Shown here: in pieces, positions 1 through 8,200 of the stretch
Layout: the number at the start of each line of letters is the position of its first letter
Numbering within the stretch: the first letter of the stretch is position 1
Assembly (NCBI RefSeq): GCF_014155765.1
Contig: NZ_SCKT01000005.1
Location: forward strand, 272,016 to 336,015
DNA length: 64,000 nt
Source of the DNA: Pantoea dispersa
GTDB taxonomy: Bacteria; Pseudomonadota; Gammaproteobacteria; Enterobacterales; Enterobacteriaceae
Direction: 5' to 3'
The notes under the pieces: model-generated
Databases searched by the model: none
Seen by the model: the letters and a program-made list of their open reading frames with translations, nothing else
What the model was told of the DNA's origin: nothing
Translations under genes and position numbers: made by a program

Positions 1-1
1 G

Positions 2-649
2 GCTCAGACAAATTGTTGGGAAAACCATGATGATCCATTGTTAGCAGGGAAGCATGATTCACGAGGAGGGCTGGATATTTTATTTGGTAGTCAGAATCCA
101 AACACTGTGATGGTTGTTGATCGGCCTGCAGTTATTAAAGAGACTAAGCCGCTGACAATTATACAGCGTAAAAATATCGCCCTCCGCCTGAATGAGATGT
201 GGGTAGCCAATTTCAGGCGCATGGCGGGAATGTATGTCGCTCAGTCTGAGACGGCGCTAGCAACTATCACATTACGAAAATCAATAGAAGGTATTGTACC
301 TGTCAGTGTATCGAATAACATAAAACCAGAATCATTAACACTATCACCTGAAGGCAATGCTATACGGCTCCGTTTTAGATTCACTATGGGGAAAGGTGAA
401 AATAGTTTACTTCTTAAACCGAAAGTTACCAGGCGTATAAAATTCGAAGGCTCTAAAATTGCTTTTGGCTTTTTGGAATCACCGCCAGACAGTTACATGG
501 CTACTTGGGTAGATAATCGGCTTATCGAATTAACTCCTATGACAGTTAGCTCAGAAGCTGTTTCTAAAGCTCCACATCAAAATTGTGTTAAACAGTTGGA
601 TGGCACGTTCCGCTCGCCTATCAGGGCTATGATTTTGAACCCCAACTAA
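2..649 (+). CDS. 3' part of an unknown protein, truncated by the left window edge
   Basis: The reading frame is open from the first bases of the window, so this is the C-terminal part (about 215 residues) of a longer protein; a TTG at 38 could start it but has no convincing ribosome binding site. The C-terminal half contains strand-like stretches rich in K, R and hydrophobic residues, without a signal peptide or membrane segment. I do not recognise the family. Base composition is lower in GC than most of the window and it lies beside an AbiE toxin-antitoxin operon, so it is probably accessory DNA. Confidence refers to its being a real gene, not to any function. Confidence 0.6.
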   Translation, partial: AQTNCWENHDDPLLAGKHDSRGGLDILFGSQNPNTVMVVDRPAVIKETKPLTIIQRKNIALRLNEMWVANFRRMAGMYVAQSETALATITLRKSIEGIVPVSVSNNIKPESLTLSPEGNAIRLRFRFTMGKGENSLLLKPKVTRRIKFEGSKIAFGFLESPPDSYMATWVDNRLIELTPMTVSSEAVSKAPHQNCVKQLDGTFRSPIRAMILNPN

Positions 650-850
650 AAAGCAGCGAGAGAGCATGATTAATTTGAATGGAAGTCTGGAGTCTGCGGC
701 ACGCAGGTTTCAACAAGCCTGATCTCTAGTGAGGCCAACACCGATTTTATATTTTAATTTCAAGAAGGTATTTGGCCCCGAAAGGGCTTCTTTGGTTTAT
801 AAAAACTCAGATAGTTTCACTATCAGTGTCACTATATCAATTTTAATAAA
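650..850. other. intergenic region between the partial gene and abiEii
   Basis: About 200 bases with no gene. It contains a short perfect hairpin near 810-824 (GATAGT, loop TTC, ACTATC) just downstream of the abiEii stop codon, and a 19-bp sequence at 817-835 that nearly repeats the sequence just upstream of abiEi (see repeat entries). The hairpin has no long U-tract on either strand, so terminator function is uncertain. Confidence 0.5.
817..835. repeat. right-hand-type AbiE flanking repeat (downstream copy)
   Basis: TCACTATCAGTGTCACTAT lies 16 bp beyond the abiEii stop codon. It matches the sequence at 2539-2557 at 16 of 19 positions in the same orientation. Its core CACTATCAGTG is an imperfect palindrome. 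It may be an AbiEi binding site or one end of the mobile unit. Confidence 0.6.
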
Positions 851-1768
851 CTAACTTAGCCATTCAGTCATGACCTTTTCCAGTTTACCCAGTGATTGCG
901 CGCGCTTTTCTTCCGACATTTTTATGATGTTGCTGAGCTTCCATTGAACAGCTGGCAAATTTTGAATGTGGGTTTCTGGTGCTAAATGCCAGTCAGGTTC
1001 GCCGCGTTTGAATGACATCAGGAAATCGAAGTCCTGCTGAGTAAAATGCGCCTTCAGCGCACTGAGCATGCTTTCCGGAACCTCTCTCAGCGCTTCCAGT
1101 GAGACAACCTCAAAGGTCATGCCGCTGAATTCATTTTGAAAGGGCGCGGTAATATCCTTCCAGCGCGGGCTAAGCACTTCAGACAATGGACGCTTATGGC
1201 TAAGCAAATAAGTAATAAAGCCATTGAAAATCGTCCGGTCGATTCCCTGGGTATCAAGGAGCATTTTAACGTCGTAAAAATCTCTGGGATGCTGGCGATC
1301 TAACGCAGCACATAGCTTGCCACCGTATAAGTCAGGCAGTGAGACAACCGGGATCGCGGCAAAACCAAATTCTTCCTCCACCGCTTCCACGACATCGCGT
1401 TCTTGCGGTGGATACAATGTTCCACGGGCAACGGGTGAAACTTCAATTTTAATTTGCGCGTCATTCGTGGTGACAATGATGCGCATCTCATCGGGGTTAT
1501 TGGTTTGCAGCACTGCGCTGATCCCGGCTTGCGCTTCCAGTTCGGCAGCGATGCGGGCAAGCGCTTCCCGCACGTTAGGTAACGCAACCTCTCTGCTTTC
1601 CAGTGGGATATAAGCCAGATCGATATCAACGGATAATCGGGGAAAATCACGGATGAATAAATTGATCGCAGTTCCACCTTTCAGCGCAAAACAGGTCTCG
1701 TTAGCGACATAGGGTAATGCCCGCACCAGCAGCGCGACCTGGCGGTAGTAAGGTGAGGTTTTATCCAT
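851..1768 (-). CDS. AbiEii/AbiGii-family nucleotidyltransferase toxin (type IV toxin-antitoxin)
   Basis: 305-residue protein with the nucleotidyltransferase signature of the AbiEii family near the N-terminus: KGGT at residues 30-33 followed by DIDL at about 48-51, the metal-binding acidic pair. Characterised members are cytoplasmic nucleotidyltransferases that stall growth, act on tRNA in known homologues, and give abortive phage resistance. The gene lies downstream of and overlaps the antitoxin gene by 8 bp, the usual antitoxin-toxin order of abiE operons, so translation is probably coupled. No sign of truncation. The family call is strong; the target here is not visible in the sequence. Confidence 0.9.
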   Translation of the reverse strand: MDKTSPYYRQVALLVRALPYVANETCFALKGGTAINLFIRDFPRLSVDIDLAYIPLESREVALPNVREALARIAAELEAQAGISAVLQTNNPDEMRIIVTTNDAQIKIEVSPVARGTLYPPQERDVVEAVEEEFGFAAIPVVSLPDLYGGKLCAALDRQHPRDFYDVKMLLDTQGIDRTIFNGFITYLLSHKRPLSEVLSPRWKDITAPFQNEFSGMTFEVVSLEALREVPESMLSALKAHFTQQDFDFLMSFKRGEPDWHLAPETHIQNLPAVQWKLSNIIKMSEEKRAQSLGKLEKVMTEWLS

Positions 1769-2534
1769 GGCTTATTCCCTTCTTAGTAAAATTTTCGGGC
1801 ACAGTAATCAGGTATTGCGTGTCCAGTTTGCCATTAACAACGATTTGTCGGTTGCCCGATCCCAGGTCGATTTTGCTGGTATCCACACGTTTGAACCATG
1901 CATGTTCATAGAAGCTGGCGAAAAAAAGATACAGGCGCTTGGTTCGCACAGACTGGCTAAGCGTGAGGAGGTTTTCCACTTTACGTGGGTTGAGATTGAC
2001 CAGCCCCTGAAAAAGCTCGGCAGCATGCTCAAATGAGATTTCCTTAGGCACCGCGCTTAATAGCTCGTAGGCGGCCAGTTCTGGCACGCTGGCAGTTATT
2101 TTTTTCCCTTTGATCTCAAGCTGGGTTCGGTACTTCTCATCCAGTTGAGGGAGTTTTAAGGCCGATAACGTAAGCCACTCAACATGGGAAAATTCTTTAA
2201 ACCATTTGGGCAATATGGTTTTATTTTCAACACTAATCCAGCATTGACTCTGTTTAAGCTGCAGGTAATGGGATCGTCCCTGCCAGGAGAGGCTACTCAA
2301 TCCAGCCAGATAGACTGATGCTTCAAGCTGGTTCTGCAGACACCATAGCGCATCGCTCCAGTCAGGTTCCCGGCCAGCGCGGACATAAACACCAGCACGC
2401 AGTTTTTCCAGCCAGCCATTTTGCGCGTATTTAAATGCCAGTGAAGGCGATATGTTGTTTCGGGTTAGCCAGTTTTGTAAAACCAGGCTTCCTGGAGCGG
2501 TGTTCTGCAGCAGCCAGTTTATTTTTGATGTCAT
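1761..2534 (-). CDS. AbiEi-family antitoxin / transcriptional autorepressor
   Basis: 257-residue protein with an N-terminal winged-helix-like region (about residues 15-55, containing WLEKLRAGVYVR) and a longer C-terminal antitoxin domain, as in the AbiEi_1/AbiEi_3 families. In type IV systems the antitoxin neutralises the toxin without a stable complex and represses the operon by binding inverted repeats upstream. It overlaps abiEii by 8 bp. The palindrome-containing 19-bp sequence at 2539-2557, five bases upstream of the start codon, is the obvious operator candidate. Confidence 0.88.
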   Translation of the reverse strand: MTSKINWLLQNTAPGSLVLQNWLTRNNISPSLAFKYAQNGWLEKLRAGVYVRAGREPDWSDALWCLQNQLEASVYLAGLSSLSWQGRSHYLQLKQSQCWISVENKTILPKWFKEFSHVEWLTLSALKLPQLDEKYRTQLEIKGKKITASVPELAAYELLSAVPKEISFEHAAELFQGLVNLNPRKVENLLTLSQSVRTKRLYLFFASFYEHAWFKRVDTSKIDLGSGNRQIVVNGKLDTQYLITVPENFTKKGISHG

Positions 2535-2538
2535 ACAT

Positions 2539-2557
2539 TCACTAATAGTGTGACTAT
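2539..2557. promoter_or_regulatory. candidate AbiEi operator (upstream copy of the flanking repeat)
   Basis: TCACTAATAGTGTGACTAT starts 5 bp upstream of the abiEi start codon and contains the near-palindrome CACTAATAGTG. The position fits autoregulation by AbiEi. A 16-of-19 match is found downstream of abiEii at 817-835. Confidence 0.5.
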
Positions 2558-2718
2558 GATTAAAAAAGTAAACCGCCCTGCGAGTAAAAAGTCAATGTAC
2601 GGTGTTGATCGCAGCCTGAGCATCGTCAACAAAAAAAAGACTTTCCCTCAAAACTCCGCAAGATCCATCAGGCCCACTCTCCGCCACACGGGCATACTCA
2701 TTCCCCAGAGAGGATGCT

Positions 2719-3597
2719 ATGCCAGTAAACAAAAACGATCACCGCGAGACCTACCGCAAGCGCTTTGACAAGGTGTTCGACTACATCGAACGCCATCTTG
2801 ATGAAGCGCTGCTGCTGGAGCAACTGAGTGAAGTGGCGCACTTTTCGCCGTACCACTTTCACCGCCAGTTCAGCGCCTGGTGCGGCATGCCGCCGGGGCG
2901 TTACATCCAGTTGATGCGGCTCAAACGGGCGTCGTACCGGCTGGCATTCAATCCGCACGAGAAAATCATTGAGATTGCGCTCGATGCCGGTTTTCAGCAT
3001 GCCGAATCATTCAGTCGCGCCTTTAAACAGGTATTTGACGTGACGCCGAGTGAGTTTCGTCAGCAGCCGGTGTGGATGACCTGGCATCAGCGCATGCCTC
3101 AGCCACCCGTCAAACGGAGAGAGAGTATGTCAGTTGAGATTAAAATGTTTCCCACCACGCCGGTGGCGATGCTCACGCATCACGGCGATCCGCAGCGCAT
3201 CAACGAAACGGCGGCGCAGTTTATTGCCTGGCGCAAAAGCAGCGGCGCGTCGCCGGTGCGCAGCAGCCAGACGTTCGGCGTCGCGCCGCGCGATCCGGCC
3301 AGTACGCCAGCCGGGGATTTTCAGTATCACCTTTGCGGTTCGGTGACAGCACCGGTTAACGAAGACAACGCCTTTGGCGTCGTCAACAGCACCATTCCCG
3401 GCGGACGCTGCGCGGTGCTGCGTCATCACGGCTCGCACAGCGCACTGACCGAGCTGGCGCGATCGCTCTACAGCGAATGGTTGCCGGCCAGCGGTGAAGA
3501 GCTGCGCGATTTCCCGCTGTTCTTCCACTATCACAACTTCGTGCATGAAGTGGCGGAACACGAATTGCTGACGGATATCTATCTGCCGCTTAAGTGA
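2719..3597 (+). CDS. AraC-family regulator with C-terminal GyrI-like effector domain
   Basis: 292 residues. The AraC/XylS double helix-turn-helix occupies about residues 15-115 (LEQLSEVAHFSPYHFHRQF for the first HTH, IIEIALDAGFQHAESFSRAF for the second). The remainder (about 135-292) resembles the GyrI-like/SOUL-type small-molecule binding domain of Rob- and SbmC-type proteins, a combination common in multidrug- or toxic-compound-responsive activators. Start chosen at the ATG with an AGAGAGG ribosome binding site 6 bp upstream. It is monocistronic, with a strong terminator directly after it. Inducer and targets are unknown. Confidence 0.88.
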   Translation: MPVNKNDHRETYRKRFDKVFDYIERHLDEALLLEQLSEVAHFSPYHFHRQFSAWCGMPPGRYIQLMRLKRASYRLAFNPHEKIIEIALDAGFQHAESFSRAFKQVFDVTPSEFRQQPVWMTWHQRMPQPPVKRRESMSVEIKMFPTTPVAMLTHHGDPQRINETAAQFIAWRKSSGASPVRSSQTFGVAPRDPASTPAGDFQYHLCGSVTAPVNEDNAFGVVNSTIPGGRCAVLRHHGSHSALTELARSLYSEWLPASGEELRDFPLFFHYHNFVHEVAEHELLTDIYLPLK

Positions 3598-3603
3598 TGA
3601 GGG

Positions 3604-3632
3604 TCCCGGTAGCAATGGCTATCGGGATTTTT
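3604..3632 (+). terminator. Rho-independent terminator of the AraC-family gene
   Basis: A 10-bp stem at 3604-3613 and 3618-3627 (TCCCGGTAGC / GCTATCGGGA, one G-U pair), loop AATG, followed by five T. Confidence 0.85.
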
Positions 3633-3740
3633 ATGCAGGATTGCGATACGTATTCACGGCTGACATTTTTTTCCTCCTGCCTCGCGGCAAGGCATGGCAA
3701 AATGCCCTGCGATCCTATCAGCACAGGCGAAGAGGCGACG

Positions 3741-4070
3741 ATGACAGAGCAACTCGAACAGCGTATCTATGAACTGGTGCGGCGCTATGACGGCGTGTAT
3801 CTGTTCAAGCAGAAAACGCTCACGCCGCAGATTGATATCGACAGCGATCTCAACTTCGAGCGTGACGAAGCTGCCGCGCTGATGGAAGAGTTTTTCAGCG
3901 AGTTCGGGGTCGATCGCGCGAATTTCGCTATTGAAACCTATTACCCGGACGAACCGTCGCTGGCGCAAATCCTCAACCCGTTCAATAAACGTGAAGTGCC
4001 GGTAGTGCCGGATTTCACGCTGGGCATGCTGATTACGTCGGCGCAGGCGGGGCGCTGGCTGTTTGAATAA
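3741..4070 (+). CDS. DUF1493-family protein
   Basis: 109-residue acidic cytoplasmic protein. The start at 3741 is preferred over an upstream in-frame ATG at 3594 because the latter overlaps the AraC gene and its terminator, and the family begins with a sequence like MTEQLEQRIYELV. DUF1493 proteins have a small, mostly helical, acyl-carrier-protein-like fold and no established function. The gene stands alone between the AraC terminator and the convergent oxidoreductase gene. Confidence 0.75.
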   Translation: MTEQLEQRIYELVRRYDGVYLFKQKTLTPQIDIDSDLNFERDEAAALMEEFFSEFGVDRANFAIETYYPDEPSLAQILNPFNKREVPVVPDFTLGMLITSAQAGRWLFE

Positions 4071-4107
4071 TGCGGCAGCGCGCCGCTGCGGTTTGGCGGC
4101 CTGCGGC

Positions 4108-4887
4108 TCAGCGCGCCACGTGCACGCCAAATCCGCGCTCACCTTCCGCAAGATCCTCGCGCAGCGTCAGCGCCGGAATCACATATTCACCGCCGTTCTG
4201 GCGACGGAAGGCAATCGGTTGATCCTGCGCTAAGCGATCCAGCCGTTGCGCCAGCGCGGCGCACCAGCCATCAAAGCGCTCCTGCGCCGACTTCTGCACG
4301 CGATACAACACCAGCGGTGGCAACACGCTGAAGCCGGGATAAAACAGCATGCCGTGCTGGATCGGGAACAGCAGATCCTCAATCGGGCCGTTGATGCCGC
4401 GCGGCGCGTAGTGCGACTCCCAGCCGCCGGTTGTCACCACCAGCATGGCGCGCTTGCCGGTGAGCGAGCCTTCGCCGTAGCGATCGCCCCAGTGATGATC
4501 GTTGTGCTCGCCGACGCCATAGGCAAAACCGTTGGCATACACGCGGTCAAACCAGCCTTTCATGATTGCCGGCATCGAAAACCACCACAGCGGAAACTGA
4601 AAAATCACCGTGTCGGCCCAGCGCAGCTTCTCCTGCTCGGCGGCAATGTCCGCTGCCTGCAACTGGTTTTCATAGGCGAAACGCGAATCCAGCGTGGCAT
4701 CAAAATGCGCGCCCACCGGGGGCGCCAGCGTGTCGGCGGCATCCAGCTGCGCTTTCCACTGCATGGCGTACAGATCTGACACCTGCACCTGATGGCCCGC
4801 CTGCTGCAGATGATTCACGGCAAAGTCTTTCAGCGATCCGTTCAGCGAGCGCGGTTCCGGATGGGCATACACAATCAAAACATTCAT
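4108..4887 (-). CDS. NAD(P)H-dependent flavodoxin-fold oxidoreductase (NQO1/MdaB/KefF-like)
   Basis: 259 residues. The N-terminus MNVLIVYAHPEPRSLNGSL is the FMN/FAD phosphate-binding start of flavodoxin-fold quinone reductases; the central FQFPLWWFSMPAIMKGWFDR motif (about residues 95-115) is characteristic of the family. Likely a two-electron reductase of quinones or other electrophiles in the cytoplasm. It is divergent from a LysR gene 90 bp away, which is the likely regulator. Substrate not predictable. Confidence 0.88.
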   Translation of the reverse strand: MNVLIVYAHPEPRSLNGSLKDFAVNHLQQAGHQVQVSDLYAMQWKAQLDAADTLAPPVGAHFDATLDSRFAYENQLQAADIAAEQEKLRWADTVIFQFPLWWFSMPAIMKGWFDRVYANGFAYGVGEHNDHHWGDRYGEGSLTGKRAMLVVTTGGWESHYAPRGINGPIEDLLFPIQHGMLFYPGFSVLPPLVLYRVQKSAQERFDGWCAALAQRLDRLAQDQPIAFRRQNGGEYVIPALTLREDLAEGERGFGVHVAR

Positions 4888-4977
4888 GGCGGTATCCTGT
4901 GAGATGAAAACCGCTGCAGGTTAAGCCAGCACTGGCTATAGTAGAAATCAATTACTGATATCTCAGGTATAGACAGA

Positions 4978-5868
4978 ATGAATATGCACTCGCTGGATTT
5001 GAATCTGCTGCACACCTTAGACGTGCTGCTGGTGGAGCAGAACGTGACGCGCGCAGCGCAGCGCCTCAATCTGTCGCAGCCGTCGGTAAGCGCTCAGCTG
5101 GCGCGCCTGCGGGTGCTGTTTGACGATCCGTTGCTATTGCCCGGTCCGCGCGGCATGCTGCCCACCGCCCGCGCCGAGGCCCTGCGCGAGCCGCTGCGTC
5201 TGGCGCTGGAAGCGCTGGAGCGCGCGGTGGCACCGCCGGCAGCGTTCGATCCGGCGCGCGCGGAGCTCACCTGGCGTATTGCCGCCACCGATTACATGTC
5301 ATCGGCGCTGATCCTGCCGGCGCTGAAACTCATTCGTGAAGCAGCACCGCGCAGCCGCATGGCGGTGTTTGCACTCAATCCGCCGCAGGTAGCGCAGCAA
5401 CTGGAGAAGGGCGAGCTGGATATGGTGTTTCACACCGGTGACAACGCGCCGCCGACGCTGCATCAGCGCCGCTTGTTCAGCGAGCGCTACGTGCTGGCCG
5501 GCCGGCACGATCATCCGCAGCTGCAGCAGCCCCTGACGCTGGACCGTTTTTGTCAGCTGGAGTTTGTGATGGTTTCGCCGGATGGCGGCGGCTTCAGTGC
5601 AGCCACCGATCGCGCGCTGGCCAGGCTCGGCCGCACGCGCCGCGTCGCGCTCTCGGTGCCGCATTTCCTGTTTATGCTCGACACGCTGGCCAACAGTGAT
5701 TTGGTCGCCGTACTGCCGGAGCGCCTGGTGCGAAACGCGCCGCAGCTCCGCGTGCTGGCACCGCCGCTGGAGATTGAAGGGTTTGACATCCTGATGCTGT
5801 GGCACGAGCGCCTGCATCGCGATCCCGCCCAGCAATGGCTGCGCCAGCAGATTGTCGCAGCGCTGTAA
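4978..5868 (+). CDS. LysR-family regulator, likely of the divergent oxidoreductase
   Basis: 296 residues. Winged helix-turn-helix at about residues 5-65 (NVTRAAQRLNLSQPSVSAQLARLR) and a periplasmic-binding-protein-like effector domain to the end, of the NodD/NahR-like subgroup judging by the LNLLHTLDVLL start. The 90-bp divergent promoter region shared with the oxidoreductase gene is the usual LysR arrangement, so it probably activates that gene on sensing an electrophile. Effector unknown. Confidence 0.88.
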   Translation: MNMHSLDLNLLHTLDVLLVEQNVTRAAQRLNLSQPSVSAQLARLRVLFDDPLLLPGPRGMLPTARAEALREPLRLALEALERAVAPPAAFDPARAELTWRIAATDYMSSALILPALKLIREAAPRSRMAVFALNPPQVAQQLEKGELDMVFHTGDNAPPTLHQRRLFSERYVLAGRHDHPQLQQPLTLDRFCQLEFVMVSPDGGGFSAATDRALARLGRTRRVALSVPHFLFMLDTLANSDLVAVLPERLVRNAPQLRVLAPPLEIEGFDILMLWHERLHRDPAQQWLRQQIVAAL

Positions 5869-6028
5869 ACCTGAACTCTCGCCGAATAAGTCGCGGTCTT
5901 CATGCCCTCAGGCCTTGTCCGACAAGGCTTGCTCCTGCATTGCTGATGCGATTAGCGCCACCGCTCCACAGCACGCATCATATCAACACGACGAAACACT
6001 CGCGTTTTAACGTGCAGGAGAGAAGACC

Positions 6029-6898
6029 ATGCAGATATTTGTCACCGGGGCCACTGGCTGGGTAGGTTCAGCGGTGGTGGAAGAGTTGATCGCGGCGGGC
6101 CATCAGGTAACAGGGCTGGCGCGTTCGGCGGAAAAAGCCGTGGCACTGGCCGTCACTGGCGCACAGGTTATTCGCGGTTCGCTGGAGGACGCTGACGTAC
6201 TGCGTGACGCCGCGCAATCCGCGGACGCCATCATTCATACTGCGTTTAACCACGATTTCTCGCGCTTCGTGCAGAACTGCGAGCAGGACCGCCAGGTGAT
6301 CGAACTGCTCGGCGAGGCGATTGCCGGATCGGATCGCATGCTGCTGGTGACGTCCGGCCTGTCCGGTATGGCGCGCGGGGCGACGGAGCTGGATCAGCCG
6401 CAGCCGGTGTCACCGCGTCAGTCGGAAGCGGCGGCGCAGGCGCTGTCGCAGCGCGGCGTGCACGTGGCGACGGTGCGGCTGGCGCCGTCGGTGCATGGCC
6501 TCGGCGACCACGGTTTCGTGCCGATTCTGGTGCGGCTGGCGCGTGAGAGCGGGATTTCCGCCTGGTGCGGCAGCGGTGAAAACTGCTGGTCCGGTGTGCA
6601 CCGTCGCGATGCGGCGCGCGTCTATCGGCTGGCACTGGAGCAGGGCGTCACCGAACGCGTTTATCACGCGGTGGCCGATGAGGCGGTGCCGTTCCGCGCA
6701 ATCGCGGAGACGATCGGACGCCAGCTCGGATTGCCCAGCGGCGAGCGCGACCGGGCTCATTTTGGCTGGTTCGCCAACATGGCGGCGGGCAACATGGCGG
6801 TCTCCAGCCAGCGCACGCGCACGCTGCTGGACTGGTCTGCAACCCGTCCGGACCTGCTGAGCGAGCTCAATACGCCTGCCTATTACACCCATCTCTGA
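6029..6898 (+). CDS. NAD(P)-binding atypical short-chain dehydrogenase / epimerase-like protein
   Basis: 289 residues. A Rossmann fold starts at the N-terminus with the TGATGWVG dinucleotide-binding motif (residues 6-13). The family includes extended/atypical SDR enzymes that reduce carbonyl groups. Start ATG is preceded by an AGGAGAG ribosome binding site. It lies 44 bp before an MFS pump gene on the same strand, possibly co-transcribed. No catalytic tetrad could be assigned with confidence, so activity is left open. Confidence 0.8.
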   Translation: MQIFVTGATGWVGSAVVEELIAAGHQVTGLARSAEKAVALAVTGAQVIRGSLEDADVLRDAAQSADAIIHTAFNHDFSRFVQNCEQDRQVIELLGEAIAGSDRMLLVTSGLSGMARGATELDQPQPVSPRQSEAAAQALSQRGVHVATVRLAPSVHGLGDHGFVPILVRLARESGISAWCGSGENCWSGVHRRDAARVYRLALEQGVTERVYHAVADEAVPFRAIAETIGRQLGLPSGERDRAHFGWFANMAAGNMAVSSQRTRTLLDWSATRPDLLSELNTPAYYTHL

Positions 6899-6942
6899 TA
6901 TCACGCTGCCGCTGCGTGCGGCAGTTTTTCTGGATTATATCG

Positions 6943-8121
6943 ATGAAAAATAATGTATTTATCACCTTGCTGCCGGTGACGCTGGCGGTGTTTATCGCTT
7001 TTCTCACCATGGGGATGCAGCTGCCGGTGCTGCCGCTGCATCTGCAGCAGAACCTCGGCATGGATACGCTGGCGATCGGCACGGTCATCGGCGCGCAGTT
7101 TGTCGCGTCGTTGCTGACGCGTTCGTGGGCGGGCAACTTCGCCGATATGCGCGGCGCGAAACGTGCGGTGCTGGCCGGGCTGTTGGTAGTGGCAAGTTCC
7201 GGCGTGATCTACCTGATTTCGCTGCTGTTCGTTGATCGGCCTGCCAGCTCGGTGGCCATCCTGCTGCTGGGGCGTGTGGTGCTGGCGCTGGGCGAGAGCC
7301 TGCTGGCCACCGGCGCGCTCGGCTGGGGGCTTGGGCTGGTGGGACCGGCCAATGCCGGTAAAGTGATGGCGTGGATCGGTATCGCGATTTACGGCGCCTG
7401 GGCGCTGGGTGCGCCGCTGGGCGTGGCGATTTATCACGGCTGGCACTTCACCGGCATCGCCATGGCGATCATCGTGGTACCGCTGCTGCCGCTGATGTTT
7501 ATCACCCAGGTGCGCGCCGTCGCGCCGACCTCGACCAAACGCACGCCGTTCTACAAAGTCATGGGCGCGGTATGGCGGCCCGGGCTGGGTCTGGCGCTCG
7601 CCAGCGTCGGTTTTGGCATGATCACCGCGTTTATCGCGCTGCTGTTTGCGGCCAGGGCCTGGGGCAACGCGTCACTGGCGTTCACCGCATTTGGCGTGGC
7701 GTTTATCGCGGCGCGCCTGTTCTTTGCCCATCTGCCGGATAAGCTGGGCGGCGCGCGTGTCGCGCTGGTATGTGTGCTGATTGAAGCCTGCGGTCAGCTG
7801 CTGATTTGGGGCGCTGATGACGCGACCCTGGTTTATCTCGGCGCAGCGCTGACCGGTTTTGGCTATTCGCTGGCCTTTCCGGCGTTCGGCGTGGAAGCGG
7901 TGCGCCGTGCGCCGCCGCACACCCGCAGCCTGGCGATGGGGGCTTACGTGGCGTTTCTCGATATCGCACTGGCAGTCACCAGTCCGCTGGCGGGCGCGCT
8001 GGCCGCCCACCGCGGCGTGGCTTCGGTGTATCTCGCTGGCGCGATTGCCGTGGCGCTGGCGATGCTGGTGGCGCTGAGCCTGATGGCGCGTCAGCCACAA
8101 CCACAGGCAGCGATGGAATAA
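6943..8121 (+). CDS. MFS transporter of the YfcJ/YhhS family
   Basis: 392-residue inner-membrane protein with about 12 hydrophobic segments. It resembles E. coli YfcJ and YhhS: a first-loop LLTRSWAGNFADMRGAKR motif (MFS motif A type) and TGALGWGLGLVGPANAGKVM in the middle of the N-terminal half. Family members are drug- or sugar-efflux pumps. The in-frame start at 6943 is preferred to 6916 because it begins directly before the first membrane segment. It follows the SDR gene on the same strand. Confidence 0.85.
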   Translation: MKNNVFITLLPVTLAVFIAFLTMGMQLPVLPLHLQQNLGMDTLAIGTVIGAQFVASLLTRSWAGNFADMRGAKRAVLAGLLVVASSGVIYLISLLFVDRPASSVAILLLGRVVLALGESLLATGALGWGLGLVGPANAGKVMAWIGIAIYGAWALGAPLGVAIYHGWHFTGIAMAIIVVPLLPLMFITQVRAVAPTSTKRTPFYKVMGAVWRPGLGLALASVGFGMITAFIALLFAARAWGNASLAFTAFGVAFIAARLFFAHLPDKLGGARVALVCVLIEACGQLLIWGADDATLVYLGAALTGFGYSLAFPAFGVEAVRRAPPHTRSLAMGAYVAFLDIALAVTSPLAGALAAHRGVASVYLAGAIAVALAMLVALSLMARQPQPQAAME

Positions 8122-8200
8122 GACCCGCCGCAAAAAATTCACTTCTCCCGCGCCGCAAAAATCATCACACTAGCCACCTTTACCATTAGGGAGAGATGGC

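Noticed and set aside
2550-2768. 72-codon frame between abiEi and the AraC gene
   Set aside because: It overlaps the AraC start and the presumed promoters, with no family resemblance or ribosome binding site.
8129-8161. Direct repeat CGCCGCAAAAA twice before the DUF1176 gene
   Set aside because: Only 11 bp, in a short gap, without symmetry; could be chance.
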